A stretch of DNA of 64,000 bases from JABJAG01 sp965222215 (GTDB lineage: Bacteria > Pseudomonadota > Alphaproteobacteria > UBA6615): assembly GCA_965222215.1 (NCBI GenBank), contig OZ244931.1, forward strand, positions 3,038,001-3,102,000, written 5' to 3'. This document shows, piece after piece, positions 33,529 to 42,980 of the stretch. Each line of letters opens with the position of its first letter. The stretch's first letter is position 1. The notes beneath the pieces were generated by a model, which worked only from the letters and a program-made list of their open reading frames with translations, was not told the DNA's origin and did no database searches. The position numbers and the translations under genes were made by a program.

Positions 33529-34481
33529 TGACCGTCCTCGTCATAGCCGAACACGACAACGCCGAACTGAAGCCGTCGACCCTGAACACGGTCACCGCGG
33601 CGCGCGAACTCTCCGACAAGGGCGCAGGCGACGTGGTCGTCCTCGTGGCCGGGTCCGGCTGCGCCGCCGTGGGCGACGCCGCAGCGAAGATCGATGGCGT
33701 GTCGAAGGTACTGGTCGCCGAAGACGCGGGCCTGGAGCATGCGCTGGCCGAGAACCTGTCCGCCGTCGTCACGGGGATCGCCGGTGACTACAGCCACATC
33801 CTCGCGCCGGCGACCACTTTCGGGAAAAACTTCATGCCGCGCGTGGCGGCGCTGCTCGACGTGCAGCAGATCTCCGAGATCAGCGCCGTCGAGGACGCCG
33901 ACACCTTCGTGCGCCCGATCTACGCGGGCAACGCGATGGCGACCGTGAGGTCGTCCGACGACACGAAGGTCATCACCGTTCGCGCGACCACGTTCGACGC
34001 GGCCGCCGCCGAAGGCGGCAGCGCAAGTGTCGAGACCATTTCGGCCGGCGAGGACAAGGGCGTCTCGACATTCATCGAGCTCACCGAATCCGGCGGTGAC
34101 CGGCCCGAGCTGACCTCGGCCCGGGTCATCATCTCCGGCGGCCGCGGCATGGCCTCGGGCGAGAATTACGAGCTGATCGAGCCGATCGCCGACAAGCTCG
34201 GCGCGGCCATGGGCGCATCGCGCGCCGCCGTCGACGCGGGCTTCGTGCCCAACGACTGGCAGGTCGGCCAGACGGGCAAGGTCGTTGCGCCGGAACTCTA
34301 CATTGCCGTCGGCATTTCGGGTGCGATCCAGCATCTGGCCGGCATGAAGGATTCGAAGGTCATCGTGGCCATCAACAAGGACGAGGAAGCGCCGATCTTC
34401 CAGGTCGCCGACTACGGTCTTGTCGCCGACCTGTTCAAGGCACTGCCCGAGCTCAACGAAGAGCTTGAGAAGCAGGGCTGA
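33528..34481 (+). CDS. etfA: Electron transfer flavoprotein subunit alpha
   Basis: A 317-residue ETF alpha subunit. The C-terminal FAD domain shows SGGRGMASGENYELIEPIAD, GAAMGASRAAVDAGFVPNDW, QVGQTGKVVAPELYIAVGIS and GAIQHLAGMKDSKVIVAINK, all typical. With etfB it forms the soluble carrier for the acyl-CoA dehydrogenase at the left of the window. It is followed after 44 bases by 3-hydroxybutyryl-CoA dehydrogenase, a common operon in this class. Confidence 0.95.
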   Translation: MTVLVIAEHDNAELKPSTLNTVTAARELSDKGAGDVVVLVAGSGCAAVGDAAAKIDGVSKVLVAEDAGLEHALAENLSAVVTGIAGDYSHILAPATTFGKNFMPRVAALLDVQQISEISAVEDADTFVRPIYAGNAMATVRSSDDTKVITVRATTFDAAAAEGGSASVETISAGEDKGVSTFIELTESGGDRPELTSARVIISGGRGMASGENYELIEPIADKLGAAMGASRAAVDAGFVPNDWQVGQTGKVVAPELYIAVGISGAIQHLAGMKDSKVIVAINKDEEAPIFQVADYGLVADLFKALPELNEELEKQG

Positions 34482-34525
34482 CCGAAGAACGGACACTCAG
34501 GAAAAGACCCCAGGGACAAAAAACT

Positions 34526-35398
34526 ATGTTGAACAAGATTGGCGTCATCGGCGCCGGCCAGATGGGCAGCGGCATCGCGCATGTCTGCGCGCTCTCCGAA
34601 CGCGACGTCGTGCTGATGGATATCGACCAGGGCGCGCTCGACAAGGCGATCACCAAGATCGGCGGCGATATGGATCGCCAGATCAAGCGCACGCTGATTT
34701 CCGAAGAGGAAAAGGCCGCCGGCCTGTCACGCATCGAGACCGCGACCGACGTCGCCGGCCTCGGCGATTGCGACATGGTGATCGAAGCGGCGACCGAGGA
34801 CGAGGCCGTGAAGATGAAAATCTTCGAGAACCTCTGCCCCGCCCTGAAGGACAGCGCGATCATCGCGTCGAACACGTCGTCGATCTCGATCACCCGGCTC
34901 GCGTCGGGAACGGACCGGCCGGAAAAGTTCATGGGCATGCACTTCATGAACCCGGTGCCGATGATGAAGCTCGTCGAGCTGATCCGCGGCCTCGCGACCG
35001 ACCAGGAGACCTTCTCGGCGGTGCAGGAGCTGACGAAAGACCTGGGCAAGACCGGCACGGTGTCGGAGGATTTCCCGGCCTTCATCGTCAACCGCATCCT
35101 GCTGCCGATGATCAACGAGGCGGTCTACACACTCTACGAGGGCGTCGGAAACGTGGACTCGATCGACACGTCGATGAAGCTGGGCGCGAACCACCCGATG
35201 GGCCCGTTCGAACTGGCCGATTTCATCGGCCTCGACACCTGCCTCGCGGTGATGCAGGTGCTCTACGACGGGCTGGCGGACTCGAAGTACCGCCCCTGCC
35301 CGCTGCTGGTGAAGTATGTCGAAGCCGGCTGGCTCGGCCGCAAGACGGGCCGCGGCTTCTACGACTACTCCGGAGAACAGCCGGTCCCGACGCGGTAG
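34526..35398 (+). CDS. 3-hydroxybutyryl-CoA dehydrogenase
   Basis: A 290-residue NAD(P)-dependent dehydrogenase acting on 3-hydroxyacyl-CoA. The nucleotide fold begins IGVIGAGQMGSGIAHVCA; the catalytic histidine is in MGMHFMNPVPMMKLVEL with its glutamate; ANHPMGPFELADFIGLD is the signature of the C-terminal domain. Third gene of the etfB-etfA operon, so reduction or oxidation of hydroxybutyryl-CoA is linked to ETF-fed electron flow. Confidence 0.93.
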   Translation: MLNKIGVIGAGQMGSGIAHVCALSERDVVLMDIDQGALDKAITKIGGDMDRQIKRTLISEEEKAAGLSRIETATDVAGLGDCDMVIEAATEDEAVKMKIFENLCPALKDSAIIASNTSSISITRLASGTDRPEKFMGMHFMNPVPMMKLVELIRGLATDQETFSAVQELTKDLGKTGTVSEDFPAFIVNRILLPMINEAVYTLYEGVGNVDSIDTSMKLGANHPMGPFELADFIGLDTCLAVMQVLYDGLADSKYRPCPLLVKYVEAGWLGRKTGRGFYDYSGEQPVPTR

Positions 35399-35411
35399 GC
35401 GGAACCCCTTA

Positions 35412-35497
35412 CGTCATTGCGAGCCGAAGGCGACGCAATCCAGAGCGGATCTGTCCCGGCTCTGGATTGCCGCGTCGCGCCGCTCCTCGCAATGACG
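35412..35497. repeat. GCAATCCAG palindromic repeat, family A copy 6
   Basis: CGTCATTGCGAGCCGAAGGC, GACGCAATCCAGAGCGG, centre, TCTGGATTGCCGCGTCGC and CTCGCAATGACG. It lies between two convergent genes and may be their shared transcript end. Confidence 0.82.
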
Positions 35498-35528
35498 GAT
35501 CATCGGTTCGATCCGGCTATCGGCCCCA

Positions 35529-36119
35529 TTACCTCCCACCCTTCCCATTCGCCGCGTCGCGGTCGAGGTACCAGTTGACCAGCGCAAGGGCTTCGTCGGA
35601 GTCCCATTCGGCATGACCGACCAGCCGGCCGACCTCCTTGCCGTCCGGCCCGATCAGGATCGTCGTCGGCAGCGAAATCACGCCGATGGCGCGGGAGAAC
35701 TTCAGCCGGTCGTCGATAAAGTTGTCGGGCAGGTCGACCTTGAGCTTCTTCAGGAAGCGATCGGTCTGCTTGAAGCCGCCGCGGTCCTGGCTGACCAGTA
35801 CCACCTGGGCCTTGTCGGCCGGCAGCGCGGCGTTCAGTCGGTCGAGCGACGGCAGTTCGCGAAGGCACGGTCCGCACCATGTGGCCCAGAAGTTCAGAAC
35901 CACGAATTTGCCCTTGAAGCGATCGAAGCTGGCCTCGCCGCCCTCCTTCGTCAGCACCGTGACATCGGGCGTTTCGACGGGGTTCGGGAGCGGCTCGTAG
36001 TTCTGCACCTGGCCCCCGACAGGCGGCCCGGACTCCGCGTGAACGGCGGGAATAGCAGTCGCCGACAGCGCCAGCGATGCAAACCCTGCGAACAGAAAGC
36101 CTTTCATCATGCGTTTCAT
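35529..36119 (-). CDS. TlpA-type thiol:disulfide oxidoreductase
   Basis: A 196-residue exported thioredoxin-like protein. The N-terminus has a signal peptide (MKRMMKGFLFAGFASLALSA, cleavage after AVHA). The active site is NFWATWCGPCLRELPSLD near residue 81-98, and the cis-proline lies in GVISLPTTILIGPDGK. Members reduce periplasmic disulfides, often for cytochrome c maturation. ATG 36119 begins the signal peptide. It is divergent from argH with only 40 bases between, a pairing commonly seen in alphaproteobacteria. Confidence 0.92.
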   Translation of the reverse strand: MKRMMKGFLFAGFASLALSATAIPAVHAESGPPVGGQVQNYEPLPNPVETPDVTVLTKEGGEASFDRFKGKFVVLNFWATWCGPCLRELPSLDRLNAALPADKAQVVLVSQDRGGFKQTDRFLKKLKVDLPDNFIDDRLKFSRAIGVISLPTTILIGPDGKEVGRLVGHAEWDSDEALALVNWYLDRDAANGKGGR

Positions 36120-36159
36120 GGCGTTAAACGTCGCTCCCAGATTTACGAGCCCGTGAAAA

Positions 36160-37572
36160 ATGAGCCCGAACGATACATCCAAGCCTGCCAACGCGCAGTG
36201 GGGCGGCCGCTTCGCCTCCGGACCCTCGGAGGTGATGGAGCGCATCAATGCGTCCATCGGCTTCGACCGGCGCCTGTTCGCCCAGGACATCGCCGGGTCG
36301 CGGGCGCATGCCCGGATGCTCGTCGCGCAGGGCATCCTGTCCTCCGAAGATGGTGAGGCGATCCAGGGCGGTCTAGACACGATTTCGCGAGAGATCGAGA
36401 GCGGGGCGTTTTCCTTCTCCGCCGCGCTGGAAGACATCCACATGAACATCGAGTCGCGCCTGCGCGAGCTGGTCGGCGACGCGGCCGGGCGGCTGCACAC
36501 CGCGCGCTCGCGCAACGACCAGGTGGCGACCGACTTCCGGCTCTGGGTGCGCGACGAGATCGACCAGGTCGACGCCGCGCTGCAGGCGCTGCAAGGCGTG
36601 CTTCTCGACAAGGCCGAGGCCCACGCCGGCACGATTCTGCCGGGCTTCACGCATCTGCAATCAGCCCAGCCGGTGACTTTCGGCCACCACCTGCTGGCCT
36701 ATGTGGAAATGTTCGGCCGCGACCGGGGCCGGTTCGCCGACGCACGTGCGCGGCTCAACGAGCTGCCGCTGGGCGCGGGCGCGCTCGCGGGCACCTCATT
36801 CCCCATCGACCGGCACGCGGTCGCCGACGATCTCGGTTTCGACCGGCCCATGGCGAATTCTTTGGACGCGGTGTCGGACCGGGACTTCGCGCTGGAATTC
36901 ATGGCGGCGGCCTCGATCTGCATGACGCATGTCTCGCGCTTCGCGGAGGAGATCGTGGTGTGGTGCAGCGACGGCTTCGGCTTCGTGAAGCTGTCCGACG
37001 CCTACACCACCGGCTCGTCGATGATGCCGCAGAAGCGCAACCCGGATGCCGCGGAGCTGTCGCGCGCCAAGGCGGGCCGCGTGTTCGGCGACCTGCTGGG
37101 CCTGCTGACCGTCATGAAGGGGCTGCCGCTGGCCTATTCGAAGGATATGCAGGAAGACAAGGAACCGGTGTTCGACGCGGCGGATTCGCTCGCGCTGTCG
37201 CTGGCCGCCACCACGGGCATGATCGCCGACATGGAACCGGTCGCCGAAAATATGCGTGTGGCCGCGGGCAGGGGCTATTCGACGGCCACCGATCTGGCCG
37301 ACTGGCTGGTCCGGGCCGCCGGCGTGCCGTTCCGCGACGCGCACGGGATCACCGGCGCGGTCGTCAAGCGGGCCGAGGAGCAAGGCGTCGACCTGGCGGA
37401 CCTGCCGCTCGCCGAAATGCAGGCGATCGACAAGCGAATCACCGAAGATGTGTTCGGCGTGCTGACGGTCGAGGCGTCGGTCGCCAGCCGTACCAGCTAC
37501 GGCGGCACCGCGCCCGACAACGTTCGCGCCGCTGTCACCGACGCCCGCGCGCGTTTTCTCGGAGGTTCCTGA
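36160..37572 (+). CDS. argH: Argininosuccinate lyase
   Basis: A 470-residue lyase that splits argininosuccinate into arginine and fumarate. WGGRFASGPSEVMERINAS at the start, TARSRNDQVATDFRLWVRD, and the superfamily signature GSSMMPQKRNPDAAEL near residues 286-301 are all present. Length is normal for the homotetrameric enzyme. The stop overlaps the start of the small lipoprotein gene (TGATG). Confidence 0.96.
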   Translation: MSPNDTSKPANAQWGGRFASGPSEVMERINASIGFDRRLFAQDIAGSRAHARMLVAQGILSSEDGEAIQGGLDTISREIESGAFSFSAALEDIHMNIESRLRELVGDAAGRLHTARSRNDQVATDFRLWVRDEIDQVDAALQALQGVLLDKAEAHAGTILPGFTHLQSAQPVTFGHHLLAYVEMFGRDRGRFADARARLNELPLGAGALAGTSFPIDRHAVADDLGFDRPMANSLDAVSDRDFALEFMAAASICMTHVSRFAEEIVVWCSDGFGFVKLSDAYTTGSSMMPQKRNPDAAELSRAKAGRVFGDLLGLLTVMKGLPLAYSKDMQEDKEPVFDAADSLALSLAATTGMIADMEPVAENMRVAAGRGYSTATDLADWLVRAAGVPFRDAHGITGAVVKRAEEQGVDLADLPLAEMQAIDKRITEDVFGVLTVEASVASRTSYGGTAPDNVRAAVTDARARFLGGS

Positions 37573-37700
37573 TGCCGTATCGCGCCCTGCTGATCGCCGC
37601 CTTCCTCGCGCTCGGGCTGGCCGCGTGTGGCAAGGAGGGCCCGCCCGAACCGCCGGAAGGCGAACCGTTGACCTACCCGCGGACCTATCCGACCCGTTAG
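37572..37700 (+). CDS. lptM: LptM-like small lipoprotein
   Basis: A 42-residue lipoprotein precursor: MPYRALLIAAFLALGLAACG with lipobox LAAC (lipidated Cys19), then a Pro/Glu-rich tail EGPPEPPEGEPLTYPRTYPT. This is the LptM (YifL) pattern; LptM assists the outer-membrane LPS translocon LptDE. It is too short to be noticed as an ordinary gene but is placed exactly as usual between argH and lysA. Confidence 0.85.
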   Translation: MPYRALLIAAFLALGLAACGKEGPPEPPEGEPLTYPRTYPTR

Positions 37701-37722
37701 TCGGACAGGCAGCATCCCGGAC

Positions 37723-38991
37723 ATGACCTATTTCAGCTATCGCAACGGCGAAATGCACGCCGAGGATGTCGCGCTCTCGCGCATTGCCGACACCGCGGGA
37801 TCGCCCGCCTATGTCTACTCCGTCGCCGCCCTGACGGACGCCTATGCCAGGTTCTCGGGCGCGCTGACCGGCGCGGGCCTGAACGCGCGTGTCTGCTACG
37901 CGATGAAGGCGAATTCCAATATCGCCGTGCTGCGCACGCTCGCCGACCTGGGCGCGGGCGCCGATGTCGTCTCCGGCGGAGAGCTGGACCGGGCATTGGC
38001 CGCAGGGATCGCGGCGCGTGACGTGGTGTTCTCCGGCGTCGGCAAGACCGATGCCGAAATGCGCCAGGCAATCTCGGCCGGAATCGGCCAGTTCAACATC
38101 GAATCGGTCCCGGAGATGGAACTGCTGTCGTCGGTCGCGCAGTCCATGAACGAGGAAGTGGACGTCGCGATTCGCGTGAACCCCGACGTGGACGCAATCA
38201 CGCACCGCAAGATCACGACCGGCAAGCAGGAGAACAAGTTCGGGCTGGATATCGAGCGCGCTCCGGAGCTCTTTGCTCGGGCGCGGGATCTTGGCGGGCT
38301 GCGACCGGTCTCGGTCGCGGTCCATATCGGCAGTCAGCTTACCTCGCTGTCGCCGTTCGAGGCCGCCTTCGCGCGGGTCGCGGAGCTGGTTGGCGAACTG
38401 CGCGGCGCGGGCTTCGACATCATCAAGCTCGACCTCGGCGGCGGGCTGGGGATCGACTACGGCGACGCCACGCCGCCGCCGGTCGAAGACTATGCAAAGG
38501 TCGTTGCGCGCACGGTGGGCGGCCTGGACTGCGAACTGATCTTCGAACCGGGCCGATACATCGCCGGGCCGGCCGGCATCCTTGTCACGCGCGTGATCTA
38601 CGCCAAGGAAGCCGAAGCCCGCCGCTTTGCCATTGTGGACGCGGCGATGAACGACCTGATCCGCCCGGCCATGTACGACGCGGTCCACCGCACGGAAACG
38701 GCCCGCGAACGTGCCCCCGATGCGGAAATCCTAGACTGGGATATCGTCGGCCCGGTTTGCGAGACGGGCGACACGTTTGCGACGGGTTGCCGACTGCCCC
38801 ATCTGGAAACCGGTGAACTTCTCGTGATGCACGACGCAGGCGCCTATGGCGCCGTCATGAGCTCGGTCTACAATAGCCGGGCGCTGGTCGCGGAAGTCCT
38901 CGTCAACGGCGACGAATTCGCGGTCGTGCGTGCGCGCCAGGAACCGGCCACATTCCTGGGTTACGAAACCCTCGCCGACTGGCAGAATTGA
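37723..38991 (+). CDS. lysA: Diaminopimelate decarboxylase
   Basis: A 422-residue PLP enzyme of fold type III performing the last step of lysine synthesis. The PLP lysine is in CYAMKANSNIAVL near residue 64; HIGSQL, LDLGGGLGI, FEPGRYIAGPAGIL and the PVCETGDTFA cysteine region complete the active site. The C-terminal QEPATFLGYETLADWQN fits. Third gene of the argH-lptM-lysA run. Confidence 0.96.
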   Translation: MTYFSYRNGEMHAEDVALSRIADTAGSPAYVYSVAALTDAYARFSGALTGAGLNARVCYAMKANSNIAVLRTLADLGAGADVVSGGELDRALAAGIAARDVVFSGVGKTDAEMRQAISAGIGQFNIESVPEMELLSSVAQSMNEEVDVAIRVNPDVDAITHRKITTGKQENKFGLDIERAPELFARARDLGGLRPVSVAVHIGSQLTSLSPFEAAFARVAELVGELRGAGFDIIKLDLGGGLGIDYGDATPPPVEDYAKVVARTVGGLDCELIFEPGRYIAGPAGILVTRVIYAKEAEARRFAIVDAAMNDLIRPAMYDAVHRTETARERAPDAEILDWDIVGPVCETGDTFATGCRLPHLETGELLVMHDAGAYGAVMSSVYNSRALVAEVLVNGDEFAVVRARQEPATFLGYETLADWQN

Positions 38992-39064
38992 TCGCGGACA
39001 GGCCCGACGCCCCCTGAAACATCCGGGGCGGAAGGATGTCGGCCCGACGTGCGGAAGGAAACCG

Positions 39065-41560
39065 GTGACCGTTTCGCCGAACCACGACAGCCCTCGTGAA
39101 CCCCGGAAACCCCGGGGGCTCGGCGTTCGCCGAACCCTGGCGCGCCTGTCACTGTTCTGGGAGCGTGCCTGGCCCGCCCTTTGGCCCGCCACGTCGATCG
39201 CCGCGGCCTTCGTCGCCGTCGCGCTGTTCGGATTGTTTACGTTGCTTTCCGTATGGCTGCACGCGTTGCTGCTCTTTGGCTTTGCCGTTGTCTTTCTATG
39301 GTACGCTTGGAAAGCGTTGCGTGCCCTCGCCTGGCCGACGCCGGATCAGGCGACCCGGCGGCTCGAAACGGATTCCGGCCTCGCGCACCGGCCGCTCACG
39401 ACAATTGCGGACCGTCCGGCCACCGGCGTCGTCGATCCCGAAACGGACCGGCTCTGGAAGTTGCACCTTGCGAGAGCCGCGGCCGCCGCGCAGGACATCA
39501 GGGTTCGCCTCCCTCATCCCAACCTTTCCGCGCGTGACCCGTTCGCGATCCGCGCGCTTCTGTCGCTCGCCCTCGTCGTCGGTCTGCTCGCCGCGGGCGA
39601 GCGCGCCGGTGCGCGCATCGAGAACGCGGTCAAGCCCGATCTCGCCGCCCTCACCCGCGGGGTCGAGCCGAGCCTCGAGCTCTGGATCACGCCGCCGGAA
39701 TACACGAACCTTGCCCCCCGCCTGCTCGCCAGCGCCGATCCGGAGAGCGCGCCGGCCGCCGCCGACGGACAGGGATCCATCCCCGTCCCCGTGGGCAGCA
39801 AACTTCTGGCGCAGGTCAGCGAGGGCAAGCGCGCGCCGGAGCTTCTGCGCGGCGAAGACGTCTTGCCCCTGGAAGCTGTGTCCGAAAGCGCCTGGCGCAT
39901 CGAATCCGGCCTCGACACGCCGGGCCCGCTCACCATCGAAGTCCGTCAGTCGCGCACATCGCTCGGGCAATGGAACCTTGAGGTCATTCCCGACACAGCC
40001 CCGGAGATCACATACGGCGAACCGCCGCAGGGCAATGACAGCAACTCCCTCGTTCTGTCCTATGAAGCGACCGACGACTACGGCGTTGCCGAAGTCCACG
40101 CGCACATCGAGTGGCCGGGCGCGCCCCCGGCGGCCGGGATCGAAAACATCGATATCGAACTGCCACTGCCGCGTCCCGGCCCGCGCGAGGGCGAAGCGAC
40201 CAGCATTCACGACCTGACGGCGCATCCCTGGGCCGGGCTTGAGGTGGACGTGAGGCTGAAGGCTGTCGACGGGCGCGGCCAGACGGGCACAACCGACAAA
40301 CTATCGGTGATCCTGCCGGAGCGGACCTTCAATCACCCGATCGCCCGGCAGATCGTCGAACAGCGCCGCGTGTTGGCGCTGTCGCCGGAAAATCGCCGCG
40401 ATGTCGCGCGCTCGCTGCACAATATCGGAAGCTTACCGCAACGTTTCGACAACGACGTGGCGGTCTTCCTCGCGCTGATGACCGCGCGGTCCCGGCTCGT
40501 GCACAGCCTGGAAGGCGCCAGCCTCGCGCCCGTCCTGTCGCTTCTCTGGGATACGGCCCTGCGGCTGGAAGACGGCTCGCTCTCGCTGGCGCAGCGCGAT
40601 GTCGCACGGCTGCAGGAGCAGCTTCGCGAGGCGCTCGAGAACGGCGCATCGGAGGAAGAAGTTGCGCGCATTATGGAAGAACTTCGCGCCGCGCTCGACC
40701 GGTATCTCGAAGCGCTCGCGCAGAACCTGTCGCAAGCGCTCGAGGGGATGGACCTTTCGACGCTTCCCGAGGCGGGCGAAGACGCGGAGTTCCTCGATCA
40801 GGAGGCAATCCAGGAACTCATGCGCGAACTCGAACAGGCGGCGCGGCTCGGCGATACGGAAGCCGTCGAGCGCATGATGGAACGGCTGCAGCAGATGCTG
40901 CAGGCCATGCAGAACGCCCCGAACATGCTGCAGCAACAGCAGCAGATGTCGTCTCCGGCCCAGCAATTTCTCCGCGAACTCCAGGATGTCCTTCGCCGCC
41001 AGCAGGAACTCCACGACCAGACCTTTCAGCGCGAGCAACGCGGCGAGCAGATGACCCCCTCGGAATCGCAGGCCGCGCGCGACGCCCAGAACGAGATCCG
41101 ACGCCAGCTCGGCGAGCTGATGCGCCAACTCGGCGAAATCGCGAACGAGATCCCGGAAAACCTCGGCAACGCCGAAGACGCCATGAACGAGGCCGAACGC
41201 GCGCTCGGCGAAGGCAATCTCCAGGAGGGGCTGGGCGCTCAGGCACGCGCCCTCGAAGAGTTGCGCCAGGGGGGCCAGCAGATGGCGCTGCAGATCATGC
41301 GCCAGCAGGGACAGGGGCAGGGGCCCGGCGAGGGATTTGCACAACCCGGCCAGGAAGGATTCGACCCGCTCGGCCGGCCGCTCGACGAACCCGGCGAAAA
41401 CGCCGAAGGCTTCCTGAACAGCGGCCAGCAGCGTGTCGGTGATGGCGACCAGGCCGAACGCGCGCTGGAAATTCTGGATGAGCTGCGGGCGCGGTTGCGC
41501 GACCAGGGACGCCCCGAGGCCGAAATCGACTACCTGCTCAGGCTGCTCCGGCGTTTCTAG
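39065..41560 (+). CDS. DUF4175/TIGR02302 family membrane protein
   Basis: An 831-residue protein of unknown role common in alphaproteobacteria next to lysA. It has two or three N-terminal membrane segments (AAAFVAVALFGLFTLLSVW, HALLLFGFAVVFLWYAW, RALLSLALVVGLLAAG), an extracytoplasmic beta-rich region up to about residue 420, and a Gln/Glu-rich coiled-coil C-terminus (repeated MERLQQMLQAMQNA, REQRGEQMTPSESQ). Start GTG 39065 (VTVSPNHDSP) has GGAAGGAAA six bases upstream; the frame is open further left through the lysA end, which does not look coding. Confidence 0.85.
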   Translation: MTVSPNHDSPREPRKPRGLGVRRTLARLSLFWERAWPALWPATSIAAAFVAVALFGLFTLLSVWLHALLLFGFAVVFLWYAWKALRALAWPTPDQATRRLETDSGLAHRPLTTIADRPATGVVDPETDRLWKLHLARAAAAAQDIRVRLPHPNLSARDPFAIRALLSLALVVGLLAAGERAGARIENAVKPDLAALTRGVEPSLELWITPPEYTNLAPRLLASADPESAPAAADGQGSIPVPVGSKLLAQVSEGKRAPELLRGEDVLPLEAVSESAWRIESGLDTPGPLTIEVRQSRTSLGQWNLEVIPDTAPEITYGEPPQGNDSNSLVLSYEATDDYGVAEVHAHIEWPGAPPAAGIENIDIELPLPRPGPREGEATSIHDLTAHPWAGLEVDVRLKAVDGRGQTGTTDKLSVILPERTFNHPIARQIVEQRRVLALSPENRRDVARSLHNIGSLPQRFDNDVAVFLALMTARSRLVHSLEGASLAPVLSLLWDTALRLEDGSLSLAQRDVARLQEQLREALENGASEEEVARIMEELRAALDRYLEALAQNLSQALEGMDLSTLPEAGEDAEFLDQEAIQELMRELEQAARLGDTEAVERMMERLQQMLQAMQNAPNMLQQQQQMSSPAQQFLRELQDVLRRQQELHDQTFQREQRGEQMTPSESQAARDAQNEIRRQLGELMRQLGEIANEIPENLGNAEDAMNEAERALGEGNLQEGLGAQARALEELRQGGQQMALQIMRQQGQGQGPGEGFAQPGQEGFDPLGRPLDEPGENAEGFLNSGQQRVGDGDQAERALEILDELRARLRDQGRPEAEIDYLLRLLRRF

Positions 41561-41563
41561 GCG

Positions 41564-41944
41564 TCAGTGAAGGCTGCGGCTGCGAACGGAAAGCGCGTCT
41601 TCGGCTGCGTCGCAAATCTGTTTGAGGCTGAACGGCTTCGGCACCACCTCATGGATGAGTTCATCCAGATTATGCGCGCGCTGCCGTTCTGCGGCGTATC
41701 CCGTCATCATCAGGATCGCGGTCTCCGGATAGTCCTTCGACACCTTGAGTGCGAGCGCGATGCCGTCCATGCCCGGCATCACGATATCCGTAATCAGCAG
41801 ATCGTATTCATTGTCACCGTCGAGATGCTGCAACGCGTCGAGACCGTCATTCGCGGTCGCCACGTCGTGCCCGCCGTGGACGAGCGCCCGCCGCACGAAT
41901 TCCCGTACGGCATCGTCATCTTCAGCTATCAGAACTTTTGCCAT
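41564..41944 (-). CDS. cpdR: Single-domain response regulator, CpdR type
   Basis: A 126-residue receiver domain without output domain. The acidic pocket is AEDDDAVR, the phosphorylation site is Asp53 in LLITDIVMPGMDGI, the switch threonine is in MMTGYAAERQRA and the lysine in VVPKPFSL. Sequence and length fit CpdR, which in Caulobacter delivers substrates to ClpXP and is inactivated by phosphorylation through the CckA-ChpT relay. Convergent with the DUF4175 gene, three bases apart. Confidence 0.83.
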   Translation of the reverse strand: MAKVLIAEDDDAVREFVRRALVHGGHDVATANDGLDALQHLDGDNEYDLLITDIVMPGMDGIALALKVSKDYPETAILMMTGYAAERQRAHNLDELIHEVVPKPFSLKQICDAAEDALSVRSRSLH

Positions 41945-42080
41945 TCCAATTCCTTCCCCCGAAGGCTTGTCCGGTCTGCGATTCAGCAGGTGGATCAGCC
42001 ACTTGGCCGACCTTTCCGGAAAAGTCGATCGTCGGCCCGCCAGGGCAGACTCCGCGCGTACGGAGGGGTGACAATCTTCG

Positions 42081-42749
42081 TTATGGATTGTCGTCGGAAT
42101 TGGTAAACAAAATACTAACGTTCGCGGCGCCCGCCGGGACCGAATCGGTCTGGGTCGTGAACGCGACGGTCTCGCCCGGCCCCAGGCGGCTGACGCTCGA
42201 TTCGAACTCCCAGGCCTTCAGGGTCTCGTCCCCGGCACCGGTTACGACCACACGCAATCCGGGTACGTCGCGCACACCGCTGGTGGGATTGATAATCTCC
42301 CCCTTGAGGGTGAGCGAGCCGTCTTCGGTCTTGGGATCGAATTCGATCACCAGCCCCTCACCCGGTAACGGGAACGCGGGAATCCCGATCGCCGCATAGA
42401 TTTCTTCGGTTTCGGGGACGGCGGTCGCGATTTGCGCACGCCCGAAGAACAATGCCGCCAGAATGGCCACGAGCAACAGCAACGCGACAATCCAGCCCCA
42501 TCGCGCGCTGCGCGCCTTCTTGGCACGTTGAAGTGCCGGCAGATTGCGCGGCGGGATGCTCGATTGTTCTTCCGGCTCAAGCGGCGTGACCTGCATGGGC
42601 GGCGGCTGATCGTCGTCCGACTCCGGAACCGGCGCGGACTCGAACCAGACATGCGCGCATTTCCCGCATTTCACGCGCCGTCCGTCCGGACCGAGCTTTT
42701 CAGCATCGATCGCAAATCGCGTACTGCAATCCGGGCAAGACAGGATCAT
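42081..42749 (-). CDS. MJ0042-type zinc-ribbon membrane protein
   Basis: A 222-residue protein. Residues 1-36 form the zinc ribbon with two CxxC pairs (SCPDCSTRF and VKCGKCAHVWF); a proline-rich stretch leads to one membrane helix (WGWIVALLLLVAILAALFFG, near residues 95-115); the outer part (residues 130-222) is a beta-rich domain like FxLYD/DUF3426. ATG 42749 is the first codon of the ribbon. It is divergent from ftsE as usual in this class. Function unknown. Confidence 0.85.
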   Translation of the reverse strand: MILSCPDCSTRFAIDAEKLGPDGRRVKCGKCAHVWFESAPVPESDDDQPPPMQVTPLEPEEQSSIPPRNLPALQRAKKARSARWGWIVALLLLVAILAALFFGRAQIATAVPETEEIYAAIGIPAFPLPGEGLVIEFDPKTEDGSLTLKGEIINPTSGVRDVPGLRVVVTGAGDETLKAWEFESSVSRLGPGETVAFTTQTDSVPAGAANVSILFTNSDDNP

Positions 42750-42980
42750 TTTAGAACCGGGACAGAAAACAGGAACGGGCACCGGGAGAGACTATAGCCC
42801 ATCCGGCATGAACGCGCCGAGGGGCGCTTTATAAAAGGCCGTGTCGACGGGAAGCAAGCAGGCTGTCACCGAAGCGAAGCGGCGGCTTTACGCGACAAAT
42901 ACGTCATGCCAACTTGGATCGAAGAGGTCGCCGATTCGCTTTTTCGAAAGCAGCCGCCGGCCGATCGCACGAACGGGGAG

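Noticed and set aside
36796..38688. 630-codon open frame on the minus strand over argH-lptM-lysA
   Set aside because: Product is Arg/Asp/His-rich with no domain; it is the shadow of three well-recognised genes in GC-rich sequence.
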